The notes beneath the pieces are model-generated. The model was not told the origin of the DNA. It searched no databases and saw only the letters and a list, made by a program, of their open reading frames with translations. Below are positions 1 through 9,522 of a DNA stretch of 37,345 nt, one piece after another; position 1 is the first letter of the stretch; each line of letters starts with the position of its first letter. The position numbers were made by a program, and so were the translations under genes. Origin of the DNA: a virus; IMG/VR virus record IMGVR_UViG_3300017917_004287, positions 1-37,345 of that record; one strand, written 5' to 3'.

Positions 1-17
1 TCAATATTGACATTCAT
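1..17 (-). CDS. 5' end of a gene running off the window
   Basis: An ATG at 15-17 (minus strand) opens a frame that stays open to the window edge; a second ATG at 11-13 is possible. It lies 7 nt after the stop of the preceding small gene, matching the tight spacing seen elsewhere. Only five codons are visible, so nothing can be said of its product. Confidence 0.3.
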
Positions 18-24
18 TTGTGGT

Positions 25-228
25 TTATTGTTCATTGTTTTCTTTTTTATGTTTTTTCCAATCTAAATAAAATCCGGTAGCAACTAATATGTTCATACCA
101 AAAGACGCTATTATTTCTTTAATATCATCATACACATTCATAGTTAGATGAATATGTCCTACTGCCCAAAATGGAATAGATAAATTACTAGCCACCCACA
201 TTATGAAAAATAGGACAAATTTCCTCAT
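25..228 (-). CDS. Small predicted membrane protein (67 aa)
   Basis: I do not recognise the family. The N-terminal segment (about residues 4-24, rich in F, I, W, V and L) and a second hydrophobic stretch (about residues 38-55, IIASFGMNILVATGFYL) could each span the membrane, followed by a basic and acidic C-terminal tail (KKHKKENNEQ). This suggests a small inner-membrane protein with its charged tail in the cytoplasm. It follows the 248-865 gene by 19 nt and is probably on the same transcript. A lysis or superinfection role is possible but has no direct support. Confidence 0.5.
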   Translation of the reverse strand: MRKFVLFFIMWVASNLSIPFWAVGHIHLTMNVYDDIKEIIASFGMNILVATGFYLDWKKHKKENNEQ

Positions 229-247
229 ATAACTCTTTTACTTGAAA

Positions 248-865
248 TTAACTTAAATAGTTTGAAAGATTTTTTGCTGCTAAAGCTGCTTCATTTAAGT
301 TTTCAATTGTTTTTTTTCCTTTTAACTTAAAGGGAATATACCTACTAATACCGTCTCTACGAATATCTTCTGCCCACCATGTATCTCCTTCTGACTCTGC
401 TTCATCAATTCCCTTATTATATTCTTCTACCCAACTACCCCACTGTTCTGGAGTGTAGTCTTCTTTATTTGGTTCATAATTTTTATCAAATAATCTATCT
501 CCTATTTTAAATATTTGGGCTCCTCTATGTGTATATCCACAATATCCTTCTAATTCTCCATCTTCATTATATGATTCTGCTACCCCATGAGGATAAGGCT
601 CATATACTTTCAGTTTATGTTTTTTATACCATTCCGCCCTATCAAAAGCACCAATATACTCACCTCCTTGGCTCATAAATGAATTTTCTAATACACCATG
701 GGAAATGATATCATCTTCATTAGAAGGTTTTATTCTACTAGTAAATGAACCTTCTGTTCCTTTAACAACCCACCATTCATGAATTCCAATTTTACCCCCA
801 GTAATTTTTTCAATAATAGCTACTTCTTCAAAAGAAGGTGATTTTTTTCCGATACTTTTTTCCAT
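248..865 (-). CDS. Hypothetical protein (205 aa)
   Basis: The product is unrecognised. The open frame extends upstream to an ATG at 955, but those first 30 codons overlap the end of the GIY-YIG gene and look like its shadow. I therefore chose the ATG at 863-865, 7 nt after the endonuclease stop. The protein is soluble, acidic and rich in W, Y and G (for example EQWGSW and GDTWWAED), with a C-terminal A/L/N-rich helix. No catalytic motif is visible. It sits downstream of clamp loader gp44 where T4 has the small clamp loader subunit gp62, but I see no similarity to gp62. Confidence 0.6.
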   Translation of the reverse strand: MEKSIGKKSPSFEEVAIIEKITGGKIGIHEWWVVKGTEGSFTSRIKPSNEDDIISHGVLENSFMSQGGEYIGAFDRAEWYKKHKLKVYEPYPHGVAESYNEDGELEGYCGYTHRGAQIFKIGDRLFDKNYEPNKEDYTPEQWGSWVEEYNKGIDEAESEGDTWWAEDIRRDGISRYIPFKLKGKKTIENLNEAALAAKNLSNYLS

Positions 866-872
866 ATTATTC

Positions 873-1517
873 TTATTTATATTCCCAAATATACGACTGA
901 GAGGTGTATTTTCCAAATTTACTTTTATCTCTTTGACGAGAAATATTTTTAGCATTATTTCTACAACAATTATTTATAGCTGTATAATTTAAGTTTAGTT
1001 CTTGGGATGCTTGTTTTCCACTATTCCATTCTTTAATTATATTACCTTCTAAATCCTTTTGGAGAACTTTTCTACCAAAAGATTCTGTTGAAGATTTACT
1101 TAAATTTTTCTTCCATTCTTCTGTTTTAGAATGCCCTAACATAGCATCACTAATAGCTTGTTTATGTTCTTTACTTAAAGGAATATCTTTATGTGCCATA
1201 GACATTTTTTGTTTTGTTTCTTCAGTAATTGGATCAAATTTTCTTCCTTCCCAAGACCCAAATGCTTTATTGGTTCTATTATAAAATTCTTTATTATTTT
1301 TGACATCATAATAATTTAACCAATATTCTTCTCTTTTCCAAAGTTCTTCTTTATTATTACAAACTTCTAAAATAGTTTTTTTAAAGTTTTCAGCACCATA
1401 TTTTTTAATAGCCTTTTTTAAATCTAAACCACTTCCTAAATATTTGGGATTATTTTGTACATCTTTTCCTAAATATTTTTTACCGTTTATTTTATTTGTA
1501 GTTAAATATATTACCAT
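873..1517 (-). CDS. GIY-YIG homing endonuclease (214 aa)
   Basis: The N-terminus carries a GIY-YIG nuclease signature (VIYLTTNKINGKKYLGKD, residues 2-19). About residues 105-140 hold NUMOD3-like DNA-binding repeats (SKEHKQAISDAMLGHS), and the C-terminus has a NUMOD1-like helix-turn-helix segment beginning VLQKDLEGNIIKEW and ending SYIWEYK. This is the architecture of free-standing SegA-type or I-TevI-type phage homing enzymes, which cut a site in related phages and copy themselves in by recombination. It sits immediately downstream of the clamp loader gene and a second GIY-YIG gene sits upstream of it. An AATATTTATAA motif 21 nt before the ATG may be its promoter. Confidence 0.85.
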   Translation of the reverse strand: MVIYLTTNKINGKKYLGKDVQNNPKYLGSGLDLKKAIKKYGAENFKKTILEVCNNKEELWKREEYWLNYYDVKNNKEFYNRTNKAFGSWEGRKFDPITEETKQKMSMAHKDIPLSKEHKQAISDAMLGHSKTEEWKKNLSKSSTESFGRKVLQKDLEGNIIKEWNSGKQASQELNLNYTAINNCCRNNAKNISRQRDKSKFGKYTSQSYIWEYK

Positions 1518-1538
1518 AATGAGTTATTTCCTTATCTA

Positions 1539-1549
1539 TTATAAATATT
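1539..1549 (-). promoter_or_regulatory. AATATTTATAA motif before the GIY-YIG gene
   Basis: On the minus strand this reads AATATTTATAA and ends 21 nt before the ATG at 1517. The same motif precedes at least seven other genes here, including three tail genes and the other homing endonuclease. It may be a late-promoter element or an A/T-rich translation leader. Confidence 0.45.
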
Positions 1550-1575
1550 ATCAAAATAGATAAAGAAATAATCTT

Positions 1576-2511
1576 TTACAAAATTCTTTTTGGAAGAATT
1601 AAAGATAAAATCCTACTAATAAGAGCAGCACAATTGATTTCTTTATCGATCCTGAAGTTAGAATGATATTGATACTCTTCAATATAAATTACTACTTCAC
1701 CAACACTTAATGGAGCATATTTTTCTACATTGTCATATAAGTATCTAAATAAGTCCTCATAATCACTCACATTTGAATCAGCAATTATTTGTCTAATGTT
1801 ATTAAACGACTTTGTTGTGGGTTTGCATAATTCCATGAGTACTTTATTTTTGTAGTTATTAGACACTAATATGCTTTTATCTACAGTGATTTCAGTACCA
1901 TTAACACTCATTTGTAGTGTGTTAAGCATTTTACGAATATCAGGATAATGTTGATTAATAACTAATTTTAAATCATCAGCACTACACTCAACTTCCTCTT
2001 TTTTAAGAATATTCATAATATGGAAAGCAACCTCATTTTTAGATGGAGGAACAATCTTTAGTACTTGACAACGTGATTGTAAAGGATCAATAATACGTTC
2101 AATATAGTTACAAGTTAAAATAAAACGAGTTGAGCGAGAATAAGTTTCAATTACATTTCGAAGTGCTGCTTGACCCTGGATTGTAATAAAATCTGCTTCA
2201 TCTAAAATGACTACTTTAAATGGTTTAAATGAGGCAACAGAAGCAAAACTTTTAACTTTTTCTCTAATTGTATCAACTCCATTTTCATCACTAGCATTAA
2301 TATAAATGTAATCACAATCTAAATTATTAATAATAAGTTTAGCTAATGTTGTTTTTCCACATCCTGGAGGCCCATAGAATAGGAAATTTTGAATATCGTT
2401 TTGATCTAAATATTTTTGGATTGTGGTTTTAATTTGTTCATTACCTACATAATCTTCTAAAATATTAGGTCTAAATTTTTCAACCCAAAGTGTGTGTTCT
2501 CTTTTACTCAT
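1576..2511 (-). CDS. 44: Clamp loader ATPase subunit, T4 gp44-like
   Basis: This is an AAA+ ATPase of the RFC-small-subunit/gp44 family, which opens the sliding clamp and loads it at primer-template junctions. Visible motifs are Walker A GPPGCGKT (residues 47-54), Walker B ILDEAD (about 102-107), sensor 1 in LTCNY (about 132-136) and the SRC motif (145-147) that completes the neighbouring subunit's active site. The length (311 aa) is close to T4 gp44. In T4 it works with gp62, which I cannot find in the window. The gene has its own promoter-like site (2516-2547) placing the -7 box only 4 nt before the ATG, so the mRNA may be leaderless. Confidence 0.95.
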   Translation of the reverse strand: MSKREHTLWVEKFRPNILEDYVGNEQIKTTIQKYLDQNDIQNFLFYGPPGCGKTTLAKLIINNLDCDYIYINASDENGVDTIREKVKSFASVASFKPFKVVILDEADFITIQGQAALRNVIETYSRSTRFILTCNYIERIIDPLQSRCQVLKIVPPSKNEVAFHIMNILKKEEVECSADDLKLVINQHYPDIRKMLNTLQMSVNGTEITVDKSILVSNNYKNKVLMELCKPTTKSFNNIRQIIADSNVSDYEDLFRYLYDNVEKYAPLSVGEVVIYIEEYQYHSNFRIDKEINCAALISRILSLILPKRIL

Positions 2512-2515
2512 GTAT

Positions 2516-2547
2516 TAAATATATAAATTATTCTTTATATTTCCAAA
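2516..2547 (-). promoter_or_regulatory. Promoter of the clamp loader gene (YTTGG-N19-TATATTTA)
   Basis: Minus-strand TTTGG at 2543-2547, exactly 19 nt spacer, TATATTTA at 2516-2523, then 4 nt to the ATG of gp44. One of seven matching sites in the window. The -33 element lies inside the last codons of the upstream GIY-YIG gene. Confidence 0.7.
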
Positions 2548-3121
2548 TATACCCACCAGATGATTTATATATTTGATTTTTATATCCACTAGCCACTTCA
2601 AATATATTTTTAGCTCCTGTTATTTTTTTAGCCTCATTTAAAGATTCGTACTCAGCTATAAAATTACCCTTTTTATCAAATTGTAGAACTGGTTTGCCCC
2701 ATGTTATTTCTCTTCCTATTAAAGATTTACTTATTTTTTCTTTGGTTTCTTTACTTAGTTGCCTTTCTTTTCGAGTACATTTACCTTTTCTATCTTCTGA
2801 TAGCTTTTTCTTGAATTCTTCAGTATGGGTATAACCTATACTTCCTTCACCTCCTGAGCTTCTATTTACTAAAGTACCTCCTTCATCAATTTGTCTTCTA
2901 CCTAACTCAGCGATTAAATTAATTTCTATTTTTTCTGCTTGTTTTCGAGTTAAATTTTCAACTATTAATTCTACTTCAAAACCATATTTACTAACATAAT
3001 TACTCCAAAATTTATTTCTTCCAGCCCATTGGTTCCAAGCTCTATTACCTTTACCTATACCAACATAAAATACTTCTTTAGTGTTTGGATTAAGATGAGT
3101 ATAAACATAATATTCATTCAT
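2528..3121 (-). CDS. GIY-YIG homing endonuclease (197 aa)
   Basis: The N-terminus has the GIY-YIG fold signature (YYVYTHLNP near residue 4, VFYVGIGKGNRAW at about 17-29) and the conserved glutamate region (LIAELGRR). A NUMOD3-like segment (GYTHTEEFKKKLSEDRKGK) and a C-terminal NUMOD1-like segment (PVLQFDKKGNFIAEYES through GGYIWKYKE) follow. It is a free-standing homing enzyme inserted just upstream of the clamp loader gene, mirroring the one downstream. Its last codons contain the TTTGG element of the clamp loader promoter, so either insertion kept that promoter or the element supplied it. An AATATTTATAA motif lies 2 nt before its ATG. Confidence 0.88.
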   Translation of the reverse strand: MNEYYVYTHLNPNTKEVFYVGIGKGNRAWNQWAGRNKFWSNYVSKYGFEVELIVENLTRKQAEKIEINLIAELGRRQIDEGGTLVNRSSGGEGSIGYTHTEEFKKKLSEDRKGKCTRKERQLSKETKEKISKSLIGREITWGKPVLQFDKKGNFIAEYESLNEAKKITGAKNIFEVASGYKNQIYKSSGGYIWKYKE

Positions 3122-3123
3122 AG

Positions 3124-3134
3124 TTATAAATATT
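3124..3134 (-). promoter_or_regulatory. AATATTTATAA motif before the second GIY-YIG gene
   Basis: Minus-strand AATATTTATAA ending 2 nt before the ATG at 3121. If it is a promoter -10-type element, the transcript would have to start at or inside the start codon. Confidence 0.4.
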
Positions 3135-3167
3135 ATGGTCCTGCTTAAAGAAACACGCTAGACCTTA

Positions 3168-3434
3168 TTATAAAGTGTAATCTCCGTAAATTGAATATTT
3201 TTTAGGTTCTGGTTCTTGAACTTCTACTTCGTTACTAACAATAGCATAAAGTCTACCTGAAATTAAATCTAATCTAAAAGCTTGTGGCTTAATAGTAGCT
3301 TTTTGATACCATGCTTCTAAAGCATCTGTTAATGAAGGTTGAATTTTTTCAGTACCATGTACTTTCCAATTATCACCTGGAGATTGACGAATTGCTACCT
3401 CGATTAATTTTTCTTGAATTTCTGTTTTGCTCAT
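3168..3434 (-). CDS. Hypothetical protein (88 aa)
   Basis: An unrecognised soluble protein. It has an amphipathic N-terminal helix (KTEIQEKLIEVAIRQ), a central segment with W and Y residues (DALEAWYQKA), and an acidic, proline-containing C-terminal linker (VEVQEPEPKKY). Its ATG overlaps the stop of the 62-aa gene by 4 nt, so it is translationally coupled downstream of groL. Last gene of the chaperonin transcript before the homing endonuclease. Confidence 0.6.
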   Translation of the reverse strand: MSKTEIQEKLIEVAIRQSPGDNWKVHGTEKIQPSLTDALEAWYQKATIKPQAFRLDLISGRLYAIVSNEVEVQEPEPKKYSIYGDYTL

Positions 3435-3619
3435 AACTTGATTTGGTTTTGAAAATAAGGAATTAAATCATCAATAGGATAGTTTATGTAGGTATGATCC
3501 GCTGCGGCCATACCTACATAAATCCTATCAGTACCAGGAACAAAATATAATGTTTTGACAGTAAGTAATTTACCATCAATATTAATAAGTTTTCCAATTA
3601 ATGATACTGCGTCTTGCAT
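3431..3619 (-). CDS. Hypothetical protein (62 aa)
   Basis: A short unrecognised protein. The pattern of alternating hydrophobic residues and glycines (LIGKLINIDGKLLTVKTLYFV) suggests a small beta-barrel-like fold. It lies 11 nt after groL and overlaps the next gene by 4 nt, so it is probably expressed with the chaperonin operon. No role can be assigned. Confidence 0.55.
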   Translation of the reverse strand: MQDAVSLIGKLINIDGKLLTVKTLYFVPGTDRIYVGMAAADHTYINYPIDDLIPYFQNQIKL

Positions 3620-3630
3620 ATTTGCTAAAT

Positions 3631-5247
<1,617 letters not shown>

Positions 5248-5538
5248 TTATTTGTTTACTTTTCCTAATACTTGATTTTCAGGACCAATCCAATATTCTT
5301 CACCTTCAAATTCTAGTTTGCTAAAACCCATTGTTGGCAAAATAATAGTGTCTCCTTCTTTAAGAACAGTTTCAATCCAAGTTCCAGTTAATGAATAATA
5401 ACCTTTACCTACTGCTACTACTTCTCCAAGTTTGTTTTTTTCATTTCCCAAATCGGGAACAATAATTCCACCATATGAGGTTTCTTCAGCCTCTATTGGT
5501 TTTACGATAACTGCGTTGTATAATGCTTCTAGTTTCAT
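5248..5538 (-). CDS. groS: Co-chaperonin GroES (Hsp10), phage-encoded
   Basis: A 96-aa protein of GroES size. The N-terminus (LEALYNAVIVKPIEAEETSYGGIIVPD) has the conserved first strand and the mobile loop whose GGI-type hydrophobic tip docks on GroEL. LGEVVAVGKGYY and EGDTIILP are the usual following strands. Unlike T4 gp31 it looks like an ordinary bacterial GroES. It overlaps the upstream 107-aa gene by 4 nt and lies 3 nt before groL, so the two are co-expressed from the promoter-like site at 5873-5904. The heptameric lid would cap either the phage or the host GroEL. Confidence 0.95.
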   Translation of the reverse strand: MKLEALYNAVIVKPIEAEETSYGGIIVPDLGNEKNKLGEVVAVGKGYYSLTGTWIETVLKEGDTIILPTMGFSKLEFEGEEYWIGPENQVLGKVNK

Positions 5539-5858
5539 ATTCCTGTGTTTGTTAATTCTTTAATTGTGTTTTCCATTTGTTTATATGTTTCCAAGTACTC
5601 AGTAATTGAATTATAGTTTTTCTTATCATTAGTCTTATTTCTAGCAATTGCTTTTAGACATTGACCAAAATTACTATAATGACCTAAAGGTTTAACATAG
5701 TCTTTACCTGGCTTATTGGCTTCAGTGTAACGGATGTCAGGTGTTACTGTCTCATAAACTGTATAACAGTGAGTGTCTTTACCAATAAAATAAGGTTCAA
5801 TTTTAATGTCCCTGATAAATGTTGTTGATGATGATTCTTCTTTTTCTTTTGTAGCCAT
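5535..5858 (-). CDS. Hypothetical protein upstream of groES (107 aa)
   Basis: First gene of the chaperonin operon. I do not recognise a named family. After a hydrophilic start (MATKEKEESSS) there is a compact aromatic region (IKIEPYFIGKDTHCYTVYE), then GKDYVKPLGHYSNFGQ, then a helical C-terminus (ITEYLETYKQMENTIKEL). It reads like a small soluble accessory protein. It starts 14 nt after the -7 box of its promoter and its end overlaps groES by 4 nt, which suggests coupled translation with the chaperonins. Confidence 0.6.
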   Translation of the reverse strand: MATKEKEESSSTTFIRDIKIEPYFIGKDTHCYTVYETVTPDIRYTEANKPGKDYVKPLGHYSNFGQCLKAIARNKTNDKKNYNSITEYLETYKQMENTIKELTNTGI

Positions 5859-5872
5859 AACGTTTATTTATT

Positions 5873-5904
5873 TAAATATAACATTTTTTTATTAATTTTC
5901 CAAG
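5873..5904 (-). promoter_or_regulatory. Promoter of the groES-groEL operon (YTTGG-N19-TATATTTA)
   Basis: Minus-strand CTTGG at 5900-5904, 19-nt spacer, TATATTTA at 5873-5880, then 14 nt to the ATG at 5858. The -33 element is inside the last codons of the upstream 71-aa gene. Confidence 0.7.
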
Positions 5905-6107
5905 TGTTCTTCAATAAGTGGTTGCTCATCTTCTATAATTTGAGCTTCTTCTACTATTCTAACAAACCAATATAAACCATTTTTCCTAAACACATTAGTT
6001 GAATTAGATGATATTCTAAAAACTTCAGTATCAATTCCTGTATGTTCGGGAATAGTTCTTATTATTTGGTATAGATCATCTTTAATAGTTATAAATTGAG
6101 GATTCAT
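5892..6107 (-). CDS. Hypothetical protein (71 aa)
   Basis: An unrecognised small protein following the sliding clamp gene, with which it overlaps by 1 nt (stop and start share a base). It has a central aromatic strand (GLYWFVRIVEE) and an acidic C-terminus (IEDEQPLIEEHLEN). The coupling suggests it is made with polymerase and clamp, but nothing visible points to a replication role. Confidence 0.55.
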   Translation of the reverse strand: MNPQFITIKDDLYQIIRTIPEHTGIDTEVFRISSNSTNVFRKNGLYWFVRIVEEAQIIEDEQPLIEEHLEN

Positions 6108-6847
6108 TAATTTTCTTTTTGGATTATATAATACTCACTTCTTAGATTTCCACTACTAAACTCAAGTTTCATAACACCATCTAAATTAATACTCATTTTA
6201 CCTCCAGCTACATCTTTATTACAATACATAATTTCTTTAACTGTATCTGAATAGTAATGTGCTTGGAAGTTGTTAGGTAAATTATGGGTTTGAATATCAG
6301 ACAAATAAAATGATACTTTATTTGAATATTCAATATTACCTCCAAATTGCATTTCTAATTGTAAATCACCATCATCATTAGTAAATGGTTTAAATACAAC
6401 TGTATCACTATCCGCTAAGGCAGATTTAGCTTTTACAATAGCATTAATACTTTCATTATCTAAATCAGCAGTAATATTATAAACTCCATCACCAATGTAT
6501 TCTCCTGCTTTAGGAATAATCATAGTATCAGCTAAGGCATAATTAAGAGTAAACTGATTATCTGCGATTATTAATTTTGTGATTAGTTTATGTTGTTTAA
6601 CATATTCTAAATTTAGATAACCATTTGTAATATTAATTAATTTGTTTAATTGAGAAGTACTACTAATTCCAATAGTTGAATCTTCTAAATCAACACCATC
6701 ATAAGTTACACTTCCAATCATGGTATTGTTAGAAGTTGTAAATTTGATAATAAGTTTTTTGTCTTTAATTTCCCATTTAACAGCTTCATTTAAACCATTC
6801 AAATGATACTTGGAAATAATAGATACTAGATCTGCTTTATTAATCAT
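6107..6847 (-). CDS. 45: Sliding clamp, T4 gp45-like
   Basis: A 246-aa protein (T4 gp45 is 228 aa) with the regular strand-helix alternation of DNA clamps and the position expected for gp45, 20 nt after the polymerase gene and near gp44. The segment SVTYDGVDLEDSTIGISSTSQL and later FKPFTNDDGDLQLEMQFGG fit the two-domain clamp fold. It would form a trimeric ring that tethers the polymerase gp43 and, in T4, also activates late transcription with gp55 and gp33. The identification rests on fold-like pattern, length and context rather than on a strict motif, since clamps have none. Confidence 0.85.
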   Translation of the reverse strand: MINKADLVSIISKYHLNGLNEAVKWEIKDKKLIIKFTTSNNTMIGSVTYDGVDLEDSTIGISSTSQLNKLINITNGYLNLEYVKQHKLITKLIIADNQFTLNYALADTMIIPKAGEYIGDGVYNITADLDNESINAIVKAKSALADSDTVVFKPFTNDDGDLQLEMQFGGNIEYSNKVSFYLSDIQTHNLPNNFQAHYYSDTVKEIMYCNKDVAGGKMSINLDGVMKLEFSSGNLRSEYYIIQKEN

Positions 6848-6867
6848 AACTTGTTTATTATATATAT

Positions 6868-9462
6868 TTAAAATTTAAAAAATTTACTAATGTTTGTATT
6901 AAGAACTAAAGCTCCCCATCCTAAATCTGAATATAATGATTCTAATTTGTTTTTCATAACACTATCAAACAAACCATCTCTATCAATATACTTTTCAGCA
7001 AATTCTAAAAGTTCAGGAGCATCATCATAACCATTTAAAGCCATAACATCTATTCGATAAGGATTAGGTTTTAAATAAACAATATAAATTTTATCACCTA
7101 CTTGAGGTACAGGATATTTTTTATCCAAACCTCTAAACCTTAAAATATCACCTGTGTATATAGCAGCTTTAGTATTGATAGGACATTTATTACCTAATTT
7201 AGAAAATATTTCACCTGCTCTAGGTTCACTTGCTAAATACTCTTTCATTTTCTTTAGTCCAGTAGGTTTTAATATTTTTTTCCAATCAATTGTTCTTATT
7301 GATGTTCTAAAGTCAAGAATTTGTTTATCAATGTCTTGTTTTGGTTTACCAAACATAATTTCATTGATAATATGTTCTCCAAAATTCCTAAACAAAGGTG
7401 GAAAATTTGATTTCATCAAATCTAATCCTTTAACATCCAATTCATCTACTGGTACTCCTTCTTTGTTAACAATATGTTGGGCGTATCTCCTCTTACCTGC
7501 AAAATAACCTCTATCAAGTACAACTTCTTGTTTTAGTTCAAAATAATGAAGTCCATCATCTCCTAAATTAAAAGCACTTCTAGCAAACTCACCAATAAAT
7601 TTATTAGCCATTGATTGTAATTCAGTAGCAATTACTAATATTTTATTAATTACATCTTCCCTATTACTAAAATCAATATTTGGATGTCTTGCTATTAATA
7701 GATCTTTACATTGGATAAACAATGAATCTGTATCACTAGTAACAATATAATCTTTATGAGTTTCATTACCTAATTCTTTATTTAGATATTCATTCATATT
7801 CCTAATACTTTCTTGTAATAGTCTTTGACCTGTTAAAGTAATAGCTTTACTAATAAATTTATTTCCATCAGTATACCTCCAACCGTTAATAGCAAATACA
7901 CCATAAACATCATTCAATTTAATTTTATAAGCATGTTGTCGTCTATCATAAAAGGCGCCCATAACAGGATCATTATCTACCTTATATGCTTTCTTCATCA
8001 ACTTCTTATATTCTTGTCTTTTAGCAAACCAGTCAGATAAAATTTCACAAACAACACTTGATTTATCTTTACGAAACATTACTCCAGGAGCAGAAATAAT
8101 TAAATCATTAGTTTCAATAATATTAATTAAGTCTTTAACTTTAATTTCAGTTCTAGACAATCTTCTATCTTTCCTAACTTTTTCAATATAAATTATTTTA
8201 TCAGGATCTAAAGATTTAAGTTCATTTAAAGACCATTGATTATCGTATTTATCTTTATTGACAACACGTCCTACCAATGTTTCAATACCCATGTTAAGTG
8301 AGCGGATAATAGACGGATATAGTGAGGTAAAATCCAAATCAATAACCCATTCATACAAACCAGGTGTAGGATCTTTTAAATAACCTCCAGCATATTCCTC
8401 TTGTAATGTTTTTAATGCTGGATTGTAAGTAGTTGGTTTATTAGGTGAAACTATTCCTTTACGTTTTAAATAAGTTAAAATAGCACCCTCATTTAACATT
8501 GTGGAGAAATAAATTGCCTCATAATCAGTATGACATAGATGACAAATTGTAACCGTTAGTTCAATAAATTTCATTCTGTTCTCTAACTCAACAATAATTT
8601 CTACATCTCGTAAGTTATACTCAATAAACTTATCTACATCCTCAGCAAATAATTTATCTAATGAACCTTGATATTCAATTTTTTCTAATTTAGCATATTT
8701 TTTACCTATGTCACCTAAACGATAAGATGGTTCTTGTTTCATGATATACTTTTTAAATAAAAGCATATAGTCAAGATGATTAATACCTGCTAAATTAACT
8801 GGTTGTTCTGGGAATTGAGGTGTAAAGCTAATCTTGTTTATAGGAGATAATGAGTTAGCTAATGGTTCTCCTAATACTTTTTTAATACGATAATATAAAT
8901 AAGGTATATCAAAAAAACCACTATTCCAACCTGTAATAATTGTTGGGTCTAATTCATACCATTTATCTAAAAATCCACTTAACAATTCTTTTTCTGATGG
9001 GTAAGGCATAATAACTTTACCTTCAGACTCAGCTTTAGACATTTTACCTTCTTTATCTAAAACTAAACAAAAATATTTTTTAGAATTATGGTCATATAAA
9101 GCAACAGCTGTTATTTCACCTTTAGGATCTTTAATGTTTTCCTCAGTTAATGCTCCTGCTATCACACACTCTATATCTAGATAAACAATGTTGTGAGATT
9201 TAGGAGTATCATCTGTTTCATAATATTGGTCAACTAATAAACGAGTAATTTTATCTACATCTTTTTCAAAGTATTTAGGATCTTTCCAATCATCCATTTT
9301 TCTAACAGGTGATACTTTAGTACCTTCTAAAGTTTCAAATTCACCATCTTCATCAGCTACATAAAGTGTAGGCCAATGTTGAAATGATTTGAACCCAGTC
9401 CATCTATCATCTCTCAAATAGTACTGTCTTTCATCTCGATCGTAATAAACTGCTTGATACAT
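6868..9462 (-). CDS. 43: Family B replicative DNA polymerase, T4 gp43-like
   Basis: An 864-aa polymerase with an active-looking 3'-5' exonuclease: Exo I YLDIE (Asp96, Glu98), Exo II GWNSGFFDIPY, Exo III YNLRDVE. Polymerase motifs follow: motif A DLDFTSLYPSII (about residue 378), motif B KLNDVYGVF, and motif C SDTDSLF (about residue 575). The C-terminus ends in SKFFKF, resembling the clamp-binding tail of T4 gp43. It is the replicative enzyme. Its promoter's -7 box ends 4 nt before the ATG, so translation may start on a leaderless mRNA. A second, family A-like polymerase gene lies at 26093-27382. Confidence 0.97.
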   Translation of the reverse strand: MYQAVYYDRDERQYYLRDDRWTGFKSFQHWPTLYVADEDGEFETLEGTKVSPVRKMDDWKDPKYFEKDVDKITRLLVDQYYETDDTPKSHNIVYLDIECVIAGALTEENIKDPKGEITAVALYDHNSKKYFCLVLDKEGKMSKAESEGKVIMPYPSEKELLSGFLDKWYELDPTIITGWNSGFFDIPYLYYRIKKVLGEPLANSLSPINKISFTPQFPEQPVNLAGINHLDYMLLFKKYIMKQEPSYRLGDIGKKYAKLEKIEYQGSLDKLFAEDVDKFIEYNLRDVEIIVELENRMKFIELTVTICHLCHTDYEAIYFSTMLNEGAILTYLKRKGIVSPNKPTTYNPALKTLQEEYAGGYLKDPTPGLYEWVIDLDFTSLYPSIIRSLNMGIETLVGRVVNKDKYDNQWSLNELKSLDPDKIIYIEKVRKDRRLSRTEIKVKDLINIIETNDLIISAPGVMFRKDKSSVVCEILSDWFAKRQEYKKLMKKAYKVDNDPVMGAFYDRRQHAYKIKLNDVYGVFAINGWRYTDGNKFISKAITLTGQRLLQESIRNMNEYLNKELGNETHKDYIVTSDTDSLFIQCKDLLIARHPNIDFSNREDVINKILVIATELQSMANKFIGEFARSAFNLGDDGLHYFELKQEVVLDRGYFAGKRRYAQHIVNKEGVPVDELDVKGLDLMKSNFPPLFRNFGEHIINEIMFGKPKQDIDKQILDFRTSIRTIDWKKILKPTGLKKMKEYLASEPRAGEIFSKLGNKCPINTKAAIYTGDILRFRGLDKKYPVPQVGDKIYIVYLKPNPYRIDVMALNGYDDAPELLEFAEKYIDRDGLFDSVMKNKLESLYSDLGWGALVLNTNISKFFKF

Positions 9463-9466
9463 TACT

Positions 9467-9498
9467 TAAATATAATAAAAAGAGCCTGGTTTCCCAAG
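9467..9498 (-). promoter_or_regulatory. DNA polymerase promoter (YTTGG-N19-TATATTTA), overlapping a terminator
   Basis: Minus-strand CTTGG at 9494-9498, 19-nt spacer, TATATTTA at 9467-9474, then 4 nt to the ATG of gp43. The -33 element is part of the left arm of the terminator hairpin at 9474-9503, so the two signals share bases. Confidence 0.7.
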
Positions 9499-9503
9499 CT
9501 CTT
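9474..9503 (-). terminator. Rho-independent terminator with GAAA tetraloop
   Basis: On the minus strand AAGAGCTTGG and CCAGGCTCTT form a 10-bp stem (one G-T wobble) closed by a GAAA tetraloop, followed by TTTTTATTAT. It lies 19 nt after the stop at 9523 and would end the long operon that starts near 17490. Confidence 0.85.
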
Positions 9504-9522
9504 AATCTAAAATGAATAAAAA

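Noticed and set aside
248-865. Small clamp loader subunit gp62
   Set aside because: Position next to gp44 suggested it, but the sequence is W/Y/G-rich with no resemblance that I can see and is separated from gp44 by a homing gene.
866-955. Upstream extension of the 248-865 frame to an ATG at 955
   Set aside because: These 30 codons lie over the end of the GIY-YIG gene in another frame, and the ATG at 863-865 directly follows that gene's stop.
7154-7507. Plus-strand open frame over the DNA polymerase gene
   Set aside because: It lies wholly within the minus-strand polymerase gene, has no promoter or matching protein pattern, and all other genes run on the minus strand. The same holds for the other plus-strand frames.
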